A stretch of 64,000 nucleotides of DNA from assembly GCA_964609655.1 (NCBI GenBank), contig CAZSUA010000001.1, positions 39,377 to 103,376 of the forward strand, given 5' to 3'. Below the pieces are notes generated by a model. That model had not been told where the DNA came from, ran no database searches, and saw only the letters and a program-made list of their open reading frames with translations. The translations under genes were made by a program, and so were the position numbers. This DNA is from JBBRRP01 sp964609655. Its GTDB lineage: Bacteria; Myxococcota_A; Polyangia; Polyangiales; Polyangiaceae. Below are positions 1 through 11,769 of the stretch, piece by piece (position 1 is the stretch's first letter; the number at the start of each line of letters is the position of its first letter).

Positions 1-459
1 AAGCGGCGGATTAGACACCAACGCATCGGCCAGCCCCACGCGTTGTCGATAGCCTTTGGAGAGGTGGCCAATCACGGTGTTGCGCATGTCTGCGACGCGC
101 GAAAGGTCCATCGCGCGTTGGACAGCAAGCTTCCGTTCTCGGCGCGGTACGAGCTTCAACGCCGCACGAAAAGCGAGGTATTCAGCCACGCGCATTTCAG
201 GATACAGCGGCGCGGCCTCGGGCATGTAGCCGATGGCCCGGCGCGCTCGCATGGGCTCTTCGGAGACATCGTGGCCGAGAACTCGGACCGTACCTCGGCT
301 AGGCCCCAAGAAGCCTGCAAGCATGCGGAGCGTGGTGGTCTTCCCGGCGCCATTCGGACCCAAGAACCCAACCACCTGGCCTGCGCTGACTGAGAACGAA
401 AGGTCGCGGACCGCGCTGAACGCTCCATACTCTTTGCTCAAGTTCAAAGCCTCGATCAT
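1..459 (-). CDS. ABC transporter ATP-binding protein, 3' end outside window
   Basis: Reading on the minus strand from an ATG at 459, 153 codons are open to the window edge. The protein has Walker A (GPNGAGKTT, residues 34-42) and an ABC signature (LSKGYRQR, residues 133-140). The Q-loop position reads GYMPEAAPLYPEM, a form typical of the GldA/CcmA-like exporter subfamily. The Walker B motif and the C-terminus lie beyond base 1. It is an energy-coupling subunit acting at the inner face of the cytoplasmic membrane; the permease is probably encoded further along on the same strand. Substrate cannot be told. It follows glgP by 38 nt on the same strand and could be its last co-transcribed neighbour. 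Family is certain, substrate and exact start are not. Confidence 0.85.
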   Translation of the reverse strand, partial: MIEALNLSKEYGAFSAVRDLSFSVSAGQVVGFLGPNGAGKTTTLRMLAGFLGPSRGTVRVLGHDVSEEPMRARRAIGYMPEAAPLYPEMRVAEYLAFRAALKLVPRRERKLAVQRAMDLSRVADMRNTVIGHLSKGYRQRVGLADALVSNPPL

Positions 460-497
460 GGGGACCGGGCGGAGGCATAGCATGCGTCAGGGGAAAG

Positions 498-2975
498 CTA
501 GAACCTGGGCATTCCCGCGCCTTCCACTTGCCAAATTTCCCGCGCATACGCGTCGATCACCCGGTCGCTCGAGAAGATGCCCATATTGGTTGAGTTCAAG
601 ATGGATTGGCGCAGCCAGTGTTCCTCGTTGCGGTAGGCTTCGCCGACACTGTGCTGGCAGATGCGGTAGCTGCGAAAATCGGCGCACACGAAATACGGGT
701 CGTGATAGCGCAGGCCGTCGAGCAAGGGCTTGAACTTGTCGCGATTGCCGTGAGAAAAAGTACCTCGTTCAATGCTGTCGAGCACCGCTTTGAGTTCTGG
801 ATCGGTTTCCCAGATCGCCTGAGGGCGGTATCCCTGCGCGCGCCGGTGTTCGACTTCATCTGAAGTGAGGCCGAAAACAAAGATATTCTCTCTACCTACA
901 GCCTCCATGATCTCAACGTTCGCGCCGTCGAGCGTTCCGATCGTGAGCGCACCATTGAGTGCGAATTTCATGTTGCTCGTGCCGGAGGCTTCAGTGCCAG
1001 CCAACGAGATCTGTTCGGACACCTCTGCCGCAACCACCAGCTTTTCAGCCAGGGAAACGTTGTAATCCGGTACGAACACGACGCGGAGCTGAGCACTCAC
1101 TTGCGGATCAACCTCCAGAACCCGCGCGACGCCAGTGATGAGCTCAATGATCGACTTAGCGGCTACATACCCGGGAGCCGCCTTACCTCCGAACAGGTAG
1201 GTGCGTGCAGGCCCCGTTGGCTTGCCGCTTAAAATGTCGTGATACTGTGCGATGATTTGCAAGATATTGAGGAGCTGCCGTTTGTATTCATGTAGGCGCT
1301 TGACCTGCACGTCGTACACAGACGCTGGATCCACAGCGAATCCGAAAGTTTTGCGTAAGTACGCGCTCAAGTACCGCTTGTTTTGGCGCTTCACCAGCTG
1401 CCACGCACGACGAAATTCAGCATTCTCCGCCAAGGGTGAGAGCCTGTGCAGTTCGTCAAGGTGGGTGACCCAGGCGTCGCCAATGTGCGAGGTAATCAGC
1501 CGAGAAAGCCCAGGATTGGCCGCAAGCAGCCAGCGGCGCGGCGTGATACCGTTGGTCTTGTTGTTGAATTTTTGGGGCGTCCATTCGGCAAAGTCACGAA
1601 ACAGACGCTCCTTAATAATGTTGGTGTGGAGCTTCGAGACACCATTCACCGCGCGGCTTCCTACGATGGCCAAGTGAGCCATGCGCACGCGCCGGCTGCC
1701 GTTCTCATCGATCAATGACATACGGCGGAGCCGCTCAGTGTCCCCCGGATACGCTTTTCGGACGTCTTCCAAGAAGCGCCGGTTGATCTCATAGATGAGC
1801 TGGAGGTGCCGTGGCAGCAAACGCTCCATCAGGGCCACTTCCCAATGCTCCAGCGCTTCGGGCATGACGGTGTGGTTGGTGTAGGCAAAGGCTTGCGTTA
1901 CCGAATTCCAAGCGACCTCCCAGGGCAGATCGTGCTCATCGAGGAGGATGCGTAAGAGCTCGGCGATCGCGATCACGGGGTGCGTATCATTGAGCTGAAA
2001 AATAGCCTTCTCGTGGAGATTTTCCAAGGTTGGGAACGCCACAAGATGGCGAGCGATCACGTCTTGCAACGTGGCAGAGACAAAGAAATACTCCTGCTTG
2101 AAGCGAAGCTCACGCCCTTGGTCCACCATGTCGTTGGGGTAGAGAACGCGCGAGATATTCTCCGTGGCATTTTTATCATAGAGCGATTGCAGGTAATCGC
2201 CGCGATTGAAATCCGCGAAGCTGAATTCACGAGCCGCCTTGGCAGACCAAAGGCGTAGCGTGTTGACTATCCCGTTCCCGTAACCTGGGATCAAGATGTC
2301 ATGTGCCATTGCCATGACCACATCTGCACCTTCCCAGTGAAAATGGTCCTTGCCGCCACTCGACGTGGCTCTATGCACCCGACCTCCAAATCGCACGGGA
2401 AAAATGCGCGCAGGCTTCTCGACTTCCCAGGGGTTGCCGTAGCGCAACCAGTTATCGGCACGCTCCAGCTGCGCACCATTGGCTATTTCTTGCCGAAAAA
2501 TGCCGTATTCGTAGCGGATCCCATAGCCGACGGCTGGCAGCCCAGCGGTGGCCATCGAATCTAAGAAGCAGGCGGCGAGGCGCCCGAGGCCTCCGTTTCC
2601 GAGCCCCGCGTCTTGTTCTTCAGCCAACAGGTCCTGAATGTCGTAGCCGAGCTCGGCCAGGGCTTCCCGAACCGGTTCGTACAGCCCAACATTCAAGAGA
2701 TTCGTTTCAAGCAAACGCCCGAGCAAAAACTCGAGCGACAGGTAATATACGCGCCGGGCAGTTGGGGCGTGTGCTGAGTGTTGTGTCTTGTTCCAGCGAT
2801 CGACCATGCGATCCCGGACCGAGCGGGCTACTGCCCAGTAAAAATCGAGTGGGGTGGCGCTCGACTCATCGGTCACGCGCGTATATTCGATGTGGTTCGC
2901 GATGGACCGCTTGATCGAATCCTTGTCTAGGCCAAGATCAGACGACGTGAGGTAGCTTTCATCGGCCTTCTGCAT
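498..2975 (-). CDS. glgP: Glycogen/starch phosphorylase
   Basis: This gene encodes about 825 residues, the normal length for the family. It catalyses phosphorolysis of alpha-1,4-glucan to glucose 1-phosphate (EC 2.4.1.1) in the cytoplasm. The N-terminal part carries the family stretch GNGGLGRLAACFLDSMAT, and the C-terminal part the PLP site EASGTSNMKF, with the cofactor lysine near residue 670, followed by NGALTIGTLDGAN. I chose the ATG at 2975; a TTG at 3011 would add 12 residues but has no better ribosome site, and neither start has a clear Shine-Dalgarno. It lies downstream of the dehydrogenase and secA on the same strand with an 87-nt gap, so it may have its own promoter. It points to glycogen storage in this organism. 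No frameshift is visible. Confidence 0.96.
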   Translation of the reverse strand: MQKADESYLTSSDLGLDKDSIKRSIANHIEYTRVTDESSATPLDFYWAVARSVRDRMVDRWNKTQHSAHAPTARRVYYLSLEFLLGRLLETNLLNVGLYEPVREALAELGYDIQDLLAEEQDAGLGNGGLGRLAACFLDSMATAGLPAVGYGIRYEYGIFRQEIANGAQLERADNWLRYGNPWEVEKPARIFPVRFGGRVHRATSSGGKDHFHWEGADVVMAMAHDILIPGYGNGIVNTLRLWSAKAAREFSFADFNRGDYLQSLYDKNATENISRVLYPNDMVDQGRELRFKQEYFFVSATLQDVIARHLVAFPTLENLHEKAIFQLNDTHPVIAIAELLRILLDEHDLPWEVAWNSVTQAFAYTNHTVMPEALEHWEVALMERLLPRHLQLIYEINRRFLEDVRKAYPGDTERLRRMSLIDENGSRRVRMAHLAIVGSRAVNGVSKLHTNIIKERLFRDFAEWTPQKFNNKTNGITPRRWLLAANPGLSRLITSHIGDAWVTHLDELHRLSPLAENAEFRRAWQLVKRQNKRYLSAYLRKTFGFAVDPASVYDVQVKRLHEYKRQLLNILQIIAQYHDILSGKPTGPARTYLFGGKAAPGYVAAKSIIELITGVARVLEVDPQVSAQLRVVFVPDYNVSLAEKLVVAAEVSEQISLAGTEASGTSNMKFALNGALTIGTLDGANVEIMEAVGRENIFVFGLTSDEVEHRRAQGYRPQAIWETDPELKAVLDSIERGTFSHGNRDKFKPLLDGLRYHDPYFVCADFRSYRICQHSVGEAYRNEEHWLRQSILNSTNMGIFSSDRVIDAYAREIWQVEGAGMPRF

Positions 2976-3062
2976 GCGGACAAAGTACACTGAGTTCCAG
3001 CTATTGCCCAATTAGACACTTGCGGTGCAGCTCACCGGCGAACCGAGCGTCTGAGACCAATG

Positions 3063-4034
3063 CTACAAATTCACAGCGTTGCGTGGAGTGCCCGCTAAAA
3101 ATGCGCGAACATTCTCTACGGTCGCTTGCATCAAGCGTTGCCGAGCCTCGAACGATGCCCAAGCAATATGGGGAGTGATGACACAGTGGGGCGCCGCCAA
3201 CAGCGGATTGGCAGCGCTAGGCGGCTCTGTGGAGAGAACATCCAAGCCTGCGCCAGCCAGGGCGCCACGCTGCAAGGCCAGCGCGAGCGCGGCTTCATCG
3301 ATCAGAGGACCGCGGGAGGTGTTAAGGAGCAGGGCGCTTGGCTTCATGAGTGCCAGCCTATCGGCGTTAATTAGCTTTTCCGTCTCGCGGGTGAGCGGGC
3401 AATGCAGGCTGACTACATCGGCGGCACTGAGCAGCTCTTCCAGGGGTTTGAATTCGAAGTGCGCGTAGGGCGGAGCAGCAGCCGAACGCGACGGGGTAGC
3501 CCAAACGCGCATGCCGAGCGCGTGCGCAAGTTCAGCAAAACGGCGTCCAATCGTACCGAAACCAACGATTCCGCACAGCTTTCCGGAGAGCTCCAGAAGC
3601 GGGGCCTTTTGGAAGGAGAAATCTAAGGAGCATACCCAATCCCCTTGCTGCACCGCAGCTGCATGCACACCGACGCGACTCGCGAGCTCCAGTAAAAGTG
3701 CCAACGTGACTTGGGCGACGCTTTCCGTGGCGTAGCTGGGCACATTGCAGACTGGGATCTGTCGTTCTTTGGCGCAGGCAACGTCGACAATATTGAAGCC
3801 CGTGGCCAGCACACACACGGCCTTCAATTCTGGGAGCTGTTCGAACGTGGCGCGCGTGATCTGCGTCTTGTTGGTGAGAATCAGATCCTGGTTGAGCGCC
3901 CGGGCCACGACTTCGGACGGGGGCGTTCGGTCGTGGACAGTCAATGTGCCAAGCTCGGCAAGCGCGCTCCAGGAAAGATCGCCCGGATTGAGGGTGAAGC
4001 CATCCAGAACAACGATGCGAGCGTTCGGGTTCAC
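3063..4034 (-). CDS. D-2-hydroxyacid dehydrogenase (glycerate/hydroxypyruvate reductase-like)
   Basis: The 323-residue protein is an NAD(P)-dependent oxidoreductase of the D-isomer 2-hydroxyacid dehydrogenase family. The Rossmann glycine motif GFGTIG is at 158-163. The catalytic set is visible: Arg241 (in NTSRGPLIDE), Glu270 (in DVLSTEPP) and His289 (in ITPHIAWAS). The stretch ATGFNIVDVACAKERQIPV is most like glycerate dehydrogenase (HprA-type) members, which reduce hydroxypyruvate or glyoxylate, but substrate cannot be fixed from sequence alone. The start is a GTG. It begins 24 nt after the secA stop codon on the same strand, so it is probably co-transcribed with secA. The family call is firm, the substrate call tentative. 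Confidence 0.92.
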   Translation of the reverse strand: MNPNARIVVLDGFTLNPGDLSWSALAELGTLTVHDRTPPSEVVARALNQDLILTNKTQITRATFEQLPELKAVCVLATGFNIVDVACAKERQIPVCNVPSYATESVAQVTLALLLELASRVGVHAAAVQQGDWVCSLDFSFQKAPLLELSGKLCGIVGFGTIGRRFAELAHALGMRVWATPSRSAAAPPYAHFEFKPLEELLSAADVVSLHCPLTRETEKLINADRLALMKPSALLLNTSRGPLIDEAALALALQRGALAGAGLDVLSTEPPSAANPLLAAPHCVITPHIAWASFEARQRLMQATVENVRAFLAGTPRNAVNL

Positions 4035-4058
4035 GTGTGCAGGCTCGCTCAGGGGTGC

Positions 4059-7145
<3,087 letters not shown>

Positions 7146-7337
7146 GCGATAGTCTCGTGTTTAGACGGTGTGCTTAGAACGGAATGGAGGAGGCCCGCTT
7201 TTGGCTTTGAGAGCGGGCAAGCGGCTCGGAAGCTAATCCCTCAGAACCGCGTGTGCCAGACCTCAGGAGCGATTTTCCCGCCCACGGGTGGTGCTTGGGG
7301 GCCAAAACTGGAGGTTTTGGGGTAGCGTACAGCCGCC
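7146..7337. promoter_or_regulatory. Divergent secA/ttcA intergenic region with a small hairpin
   Basis: This 192-bp gap must contain promoters for secA (minus) and ttcA (plus). I cannot identify convincing -35/-10 boxes. A 7-bp inverted repeat, CCAAAAC at 7302-7308 and GTTTTGG at 7314-7320, has a GGAG-like motif in its 5-nt loop, 18 bp upstream of the ttcA ATG. A second weak repeat (CCCGCT/AGCGGG) lies near 7192-7216. The role of either is unknown. Confidence 0.35.
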
Positions 7338-8189
7338 ATGCGAGATCCCGAGCACCAGCTGTACCGCGAGTTGAAGCGGACCTGTCAGAAATACGCTTTG
7401 GTTGCCGAAGGGGATCGGATCTTGGTGGCGGTGAGTGGAGGCAAGGATAGCTACACCTTGCTTCAGCTTTTACAGCGTTTGAAGCGAGAGCTGCCGTTTG
7501 CATTTGAGCTTATCGCGGTGCACTTGGATCAGCAACAGCCTGGCTACGACGGGACGACTCTCGAAAAGTGGCTCACGGACAAAGCGTACAACTTCGAGAT
7601 CCTTTCCGAAGACACCTACTCCGTTGTGACATCTCATCTGGACAGTAAATCAACCTATTGCTCGCTCTGTTCGCGGCTGCGGCGCGGGATCCTCTACTCT
7701 GCAGCTGAGCGCCTCGGTTGCAACAAGATCGCCCTTGGCCATCATCGAGACGACGCGATCCAGACCTTTCTCTTGAACATGCTGTATTCTGGAAAGCTTC
7801 AGGCCATGCCAGCTTCCTACCGCACGGATGATGGCAAGTTCGAAGTGATTCGCCCGCTCATCGGTTGCTCAGAGTCTTCGATTCGGGAGTTTGCGAAGGA
7901 GCAGGCGTTTCCGATTCTGCCCTGTAATCTGTGCGGCTCCCAAGAGGGGCTCAAACGACAGCGCATGGCGGAGCTCCTATCGGAGCTGGAGCAGGAGATC
8001 CCCAACGTTCGCAGCACACTCAGCGCGGCACTCGCCAATGTGGTCCCGACGCACTTGCTGGATACGGATTTACTGGCGGCTTGGGCCGAGCGGCCCGCCC
8101 ATGTGCGCCCGAGGGAAATTGTGAACCGCAGAGAATCGCACCACCCCGCGCTCCCCCGGGTTGCAGCACGGAGGCTACCGATTGCGTGA
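7338..8189 (+). CDS. ttcA: tRNA 2-thiocytidine(32) synthetase TtcA
   Basis: The 283-residue protein belongs to the PP-loop ATPases that thiolate cytidine 32 of certain tRNAs, using an iron-sulfur cluster. The PP-loop SGGKDS is at 33-38. Cysteine pairs that can hold the cluster are Cys108/Cys111 (YCSLC) and Cys196/Cys199 (PCNLCGSQE). The motif LGHHRDDAIQTFLLN is diagnostic for TtcA. The ATG at 7338 is the only reasonable start because an in-frame TAG lies just upstream. The last roughly 25 residues (after RPREIVN) are Arg/His/Pro-rich and probably a disordered tail. The gene overlaps the next one by 4 nt, so translation is likely coupled. Confidence 0.95.
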   Translation: MRDPEHQLYRELKRTCQKYALVAEGDRILVAVSGGKDSYTLLQLLQRLKRELPFAFELIAVHLDQQQPGYDGTTLEKWLTDKAYNFEILSEDTYSVVTSHLDSKSTYCSLCSRLRRGILYSAAERLGCNKIALGHHRDDAIQTFLLNMLYSGKLQAMPASYRTDDGKFEVIRPLIGCSESSIREFAKEQAFPILPCNLCGSQEGLKRQRMAELLSELEQEIPNVRSTLSAALANVVPTHLLDTDLLAAWAERPAHVRPREIVNRRESHHPALPRVAARRLPIA

Positions 8190-8707
8190 TTGGTGAGACC
8201 GACAAAGCTGAGTTGCTGGCAGTCCTCAAGCGACAGTTGGAGGCAGAGCTGGCCGTGATGGAGCATGCGCATCAGCAGTCTCGGGAAGGCGCGACGCACG
8301 AGGAAGCGCGTTCCGAGGGCGATAAAGACATGCGATCGACGGAAGTGAGCTATTTGGCGCGTGGCCAAGCTCTCCGTGTTGTTGAACTCGTCGAGGGGCT
8401 CAACAAGCTGTCGATGCTGCGAGCTCGAAAGTTTTCGGAGGAGGATCCGCTTGCCATGGGTGCGCTCGTACGCTTGGAAGATCAGGACTCAGGAGATGAA
8501 TCGTGCTTTCTTTTGGCACCTGCTGGAGCAGGTGCGCGTCTCTCAGCCTGTGAGGCGGGCTCGGGCAAGGCTCAAGCGTTGGAGGTGGTCGTGCTCACCG
8601 CAGGCTCTCCGCTCGGAAGAGCGCTCTTAGGCCAACGATTAGGGGATGAAGTGGAGCTGATCGTCCCCGCAAAAAAGCGTTCTTACGTGATCGTTGAGGT
8701 GGCGTGA
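8186..8707 (+). CDS. GreA/GreB C-terminal-domain (FKBP-like) protein
   Basis: I place the start at a GTG at 8186 overlapping the ttcA stop (GTGA), preceded by GGAGG at 8170-8174. This gives about 173 residues. The N-terminal half is a charged helical segment (ELLAVLKRQLEAELAVMEHAH), resembling the coiled-coil arm of Gre factors. The C-terminal half, from about residue 95, contains GALVRLEDQDSG, then LTAGSPLGRALLGQRLGDEVEL, which matches the FKBP-like domain of transcript cleavage factors that binds RNA polymerase near the secondary channel. Whether it cleaves transcripts or is a Gre-like modulator (as Rnk or TraR-like proteins are) is not clear: the acidic tip residues of Gre coiled coils are not obvious. 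The pairing with ttcA is unusual. Confidence 0.75.
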   Translation: MIGETDKAELLAVLKRQLEAELAVMEHAHQQSREGATHEEARSEGDKDMRSTEVSYLARGQALRVVELVEGLNKLSMLRARKFSEEDPLAMGALVRLEDQDSGDESCFLLAPAGAGARLSACEAGSGKAQALEVVVLTAGSPLGRALLGQRLGDEVELIVPAKKRSYVIVEVA

Positions 8708-8825
8708 AATCCGCGCCTAAGCTTGAGCCGCGTGGAGTGGACACCAAGTTGGTGGTGATGCACAACCGGGAGAGGGTTTGCGGGCCGCGTCGCACGCCAG
8801 GCGAGCAGCCCTTTTTGTTGCTTGA

Positions 8826-8853
8826 AAGATAGTAAGCATATGCTTACTATCTT
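8826..8853. repeat. 28-bp perfect palindrome (copy 1)
   Basis: Each arm reads AAGATAGTAAGCAT and the two arms are exact reverse complements, centred between 8839 and 8840. It lies in the 215-bp gap between two convergent genes, 118 nt after the GreA-like stop. A near-identical palindrome is at 48113-48138. There is no T-run, so it is not a standard intrinsic terminator. It may be an operator for a dimeric regulator or a dispersed repeat. The rest of the gap 8708-8922 shows nothing else I can name. Confidence 0.7.
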
Positions 8854-8922
8854 GTGTTCGAGTTTGAGATAGAGGTCACGGACAAGTTTGGGAGCACTTG
8901 GGGATGCTCAACCTCTCAAGAC

Positions 8923-9774
8923 TCAGAAGTCGTAGCGGATGCCAAATTCGGCTGAGTTGCCCGCACTGAGCTCGCGGATGAAATAGGGCTCGAACGAGAA
9001 CGTTCTGTCGTTACCCCAAATTGGCAAGCGTTGAGGCGGAAAGTTCGTCTCCGCTAGCACTTGCCCAAGCTTTGGGTGCCGCTGAAGCATCCGCAGGGGC
9101 TCAGTTGCTGGCTCAAATTCGAGGGCAAGGTAATAGCCACGCGCCCAATCGCTTTGAGTTTTTTGTTCGATGAATCCAGCCTGGTTCAGCGCATATCCCG
9201 CATTTTCTGGGACTCTTACGGCGAGCGAGGGCTTGCAACAAGTGCCGCCATCGGTCAGCGGGAAGAACGGATGGGCAAACCACTCGATGGGCAAAGGCCG
9301 AGCCCCCGTGTTTTCAATCTGGGTCTCCGAGGAGAGTGAGCGTTCGTTGAGTGAGACCGTGCGCTTCAGGCGATAAGCTTGATCTTCAAATGTGTCTTCG
9401 CTGGTTAACGTGAACGACGTGGGCGTACTCTCAACCAGCCAGGGTAGGAAGCGCAATACCTCGGGGTTGTTATGCGCAAACGAGGGCTTCAGCTGGCCCG
9501 TGCGCCTGACTCGCCCGACGCCAATCACAGCGACCTCTTCTCCCAGCTCGGCGTTTTCATTGAGCACGCGTACAAATTGTTCGGGTGCCCCTTGGCCGTG
9601 AAAGACATCGGGATTTGTCGCCGGAAACTGCGGCCCAGCCAAGAGCGGCCCCAAGGCTTGGTCGGTCACTTGATAGATGTAGCCGCCGACGCAATAGCGC
9701 GAGCCCAAGCGAGCGAGATCCAGAGCAGGATCCAGAATTTCCACGTTGAGTTGTGCGTTTTTTAGGTGAAACAT
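8923..9774 (-). CDS. Aldose 1-epimerase (galactose mutarotase)-like protein
   Basis: The start is an ATG at 9774, one base after the recQ stop (TGA C ATG), so it is translationally coupled to recQ. The 283 residues look like the galactose mutarotase-like beta-sandwich superfamily: PLPIEWFAHPFFPLTDGG, SLNERSLSSETQIENTG and DRTFSFEPYF are typical strand patterns, with the His of WFAHPFFP a possible active-site residue. These enzymes interconvert alpha and beta anomers of sugars or sugar phosphates. The usual second active-site His and the C-terminal Glu cannot be assigned with confidence, so catalytic activity is uncertain. No signal peptide is seen, so it is probably cytoplasmic. Confidence 0.7.
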   Translation of the reverse strand: MFHLKNAQLNVEILDPALDLARLGSRYCVGGYIYQVTDQALGPLLAGPQFPATNPDVFHGQGAPEQFVRVLNENAELGEEVAVIGVGRVRRTGQLKPSFAHNNPEVLRFLPWLVESTPTSFTLTSEDTFEDQAYRLKRTVSLNERSLSSETQIENTGARPLPIEWFAHPFFPLTDGGTCCKPSLAVRVPENAGYALNQAGFIEQKTQSDWARGYYLALEFEPATEPLRMLQRHPKLGQVLAETNFPPQRLPIWGNDRTFSFEPYFIRELSAGNSAEFGIRYDF

Positions 9775-9775
9775 G

Positions 9776-11755
9776 TCATTCCTGTGGGTTCGCTTGCACC
9801 ACTTGCAGAAATCCCTGCCCATAGGCAGCAGCTTTGGCGGGGCCGATCCCATGAACGAGTAGGAGTGCCGCTTCTGTCTTGGGACGGAGCGTTGCAATGT
9901 CCCGAAGCGTGCGATCACTCGCGACCACGTACGCAGGCACGCCTTGGGTTTGGGCCACCTCCAAGCGATGGCCCCGCAAAGCTTCGAAGAGAGCATGCGA
10001 CGCGGGATCGATGGCTTCGTCGGCGCGCGTGCCCGCACGTGCTCCCGCGGAGTTGGCCAAGGGCGCGGGCGAACGGTCGCGTGGGGGTAGGCGCAGACGA
10101 ATCGGGCGCAGCCCCTTCATCGCTTCTCGGCCTTCTAGTGTGAGGCGGATGAGCGGACGCTCATCTTTGGTGAAGCCCAGCCAGCCGGCGGTCATGCAGC
10201 GTCGCAAGAGCTTAGTGAGCCACTCTTCGGAATAGGCCTTGAGCACACCGAATGTCGGTGAATCCTCGAGCGCCATCCTCTCCAAACGCGGATCTTTTTG
10301 GCCCCGTGCGAGCTTCACTGCGGCCGTCAAGCCAAGCTGCGCGTGCACGCGCGCGACGGCGCTCAGAGCTTTTCTGACGATGAGCGCCGTCTCTTGCTCG
10401 TCCGCGTCGTCGTCTGTTGCAAGGCCCAAGCATACGTCACAGCGCCCGCAACCCTGCAGTGTTTCGGCTTCATCCTCGAAGTAGCGCAGAATCGCGTCGT
10501 GGCGGCAGCTGCCCCCCTCCACCCAGCGCATGAGCTCAAGGAAGAGGTTCCACTTGTGCTCGACCACGTTCGCATCGGGCGCGCGCCCGTCCACTTCCTT
10601 CTGCAAGAGCTGGCGGCGGAGTGCCAGATCTTGGGGTCGTGCTAGCAGTAAACCTATCGCCGGTTCACCGTCTCGACCGGCACGCCCGACTTCTTGATAG
10701 TAAGCTTCGATCGAGCCGGGCGGCCCCAGATGCACCACGGCGCGCACATCACCGCGATCGATGCCCATGCCAAACGCATTGGTGGCCACCACGATGGTTG
10801 CCTCACCGTGAATAAAGCTGGCTTGCGCCCGCTCGCGCTCTTTCGAAGGCAAGCCGGCATGATACGCCGCCGTATGCCACCCCAGTGCCGCCAAGCGCGC
10901 AGCTTCCTTCTCCGCGCCTTTACGCGTGGGAGAATAGACGATCGCCGTTCCCAGCGGCTTCTTGGGCTTCCCGAGCGCCTCTTCCAGCGTCGCATCCACG
11001 TGTTTTTCTCGTTCACGCAGTGATGAAATTTCCCGCGCTCGCAGGATCAAATTGGGGCGCGCAAAACCGCGCAGCACTTGCGGCGTGTCAGAGCCGAGCC
11101 CTAGGCGTTGCAAGATCTCATCCCGCACGATGGGGGTCGCTGTCGCAGTACAGGCTAAGATCTTGACGCCCACCATCTGGCGCACAAAGTCCCCAATCCC
11201 CAAATAATCAGGGCGAAAATCATGGCCCCATTCGCTGATGCAATGCGCTTCATCGATCGCGATGAGCGGGCAGGAGAGTGCGCGCACAGTCGCGCGGAAA
11301 CCTGGATAGGCCAGTCGCTCAGGGGCAACGTACAGGAGCTGATAGTCGCCCCGGGCCAGCTTCGCCAGACGCTTCTTGGTCTCTTCGGGTGGTAGCGTGG
11401 CGGCTAAATAGGTCGCAGAAATGCCGCGTGCCGTGAGCGCCGAAACCTGATCGTGCATGAGCGCGATCAACGGGGAGATCACCACCGTGGTTCCCGAAAG
11501 CAGCGAACCCGGAAGCTGATAGCACAGACTCTTACCGCCTCCGGTTGGCGCCACCAGAAGCAACTTGCCATGTTCGAGCAATGCCAGAATGGACTCGCGC
11601 TGACCCGGTCGGAACTCCGAATATCCAAGCCTTTGAAGCCCAGCATCGAGGTCGAGCACTCCGGGAGCTGCCGCCGTCACAGCTTGGGTGTATGCGCGAG
11701 CCCGCAGCTGAGAACAAGTGATAAGGCCGGGCCTTGCCTTCCCGACGCCTATCAT
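9776..11755 (-). CDS. recQ: ATP-dependent DNA helicase RecQ
   Basis: About 659 residues from an ATG at 11755. The longer open frame to 11830 would overlap the divergent lipoprotein gene. RecQ unwinds DNA 3'-5' in recombination and replication-fork repair. Seen in order: motif 0 (GYSEFRPGQRESI), Walker A (APTGGGKS, about 69-76), DEAH box (IDEAHCISEWGHDFRPDYL), motif VI (YQEVGRAGRDGE), a zinc site with cysteines in GSCRHD and GCGRCDVC, an RQC winged-helix region, and a C-terminal HRDC domain (about 570-659). Architecture is complete. It is the upstream partner of the mutarotase-like gene, a functional link that is not obvious. The exact start is uncertain. Confidence 0.95.
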   Translation of the reverse strand: MIGVGKARPGLITCSQLRARAYTQAVTAAAPGVLDLDAGLQRLGYSEFRPGQRESILALLEHGKLLLVAPTGGGKSLCYQLPGSLLSGTTVVISPLIALMHDQVSALTARGISATYLAATLPPEETKKRLAKLARGDYQLLYVAPERLAYPGFRATVRALSCPLIAIDEAHCISEWGHDFRPDYLGIGDFVRQMVGVKILACTATATPIVRDEILQRLGLGSDTPQVLRGFARPNLILRAREISSLREREKHVDATLEEALGKPKKPLGTAIVYSPTRKGAEKEAARLAALGWHTAAYHAGLPSKERERAQASFIHGEATIVVATNAFGMGIDRGDVRAVVHLGPPGSIEAYYQEVGRAGRDGEPAIGLLLARPQDLALRRQLLQKEVDGRAPDANVVEHKWNLFLELMRWVEGGSCRHDAILRYFEDEAETLQGCGRCDVCLGLATDDDADEQETALIVRKALSAVARVHAQLGLTAAVKLARGQKDPRLERMALEDSPTFGVLKAYSEEWLTKLLRRCMTAGWLGFTKDERPLIRLTLEGREAMKGLRPIRLRLPPRDRSPAPLANSAGARAGTRADEAIDPASHALFEALRGHRLEVAQTQGVPAYVVASDRTLRDIATLRPKTEAALLLVHGIGPAKAAAYGQGFLQVVQANPQE

Positions 11756-11769
11756 CGACACTCCCGCCC

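Noticed and set aside
8826..8853. Palindrome as an intrinsic terminator
   Set aside because: AT-rich stem without GC clamp or T-run; spacing from the stop is long.
9775..10038. N-terminal extension of the mutarotase-like frame
   Set aside because: It overlaps the end of recQ in another phase; the ATG at 9774 just after the recQ stop fits coupling.
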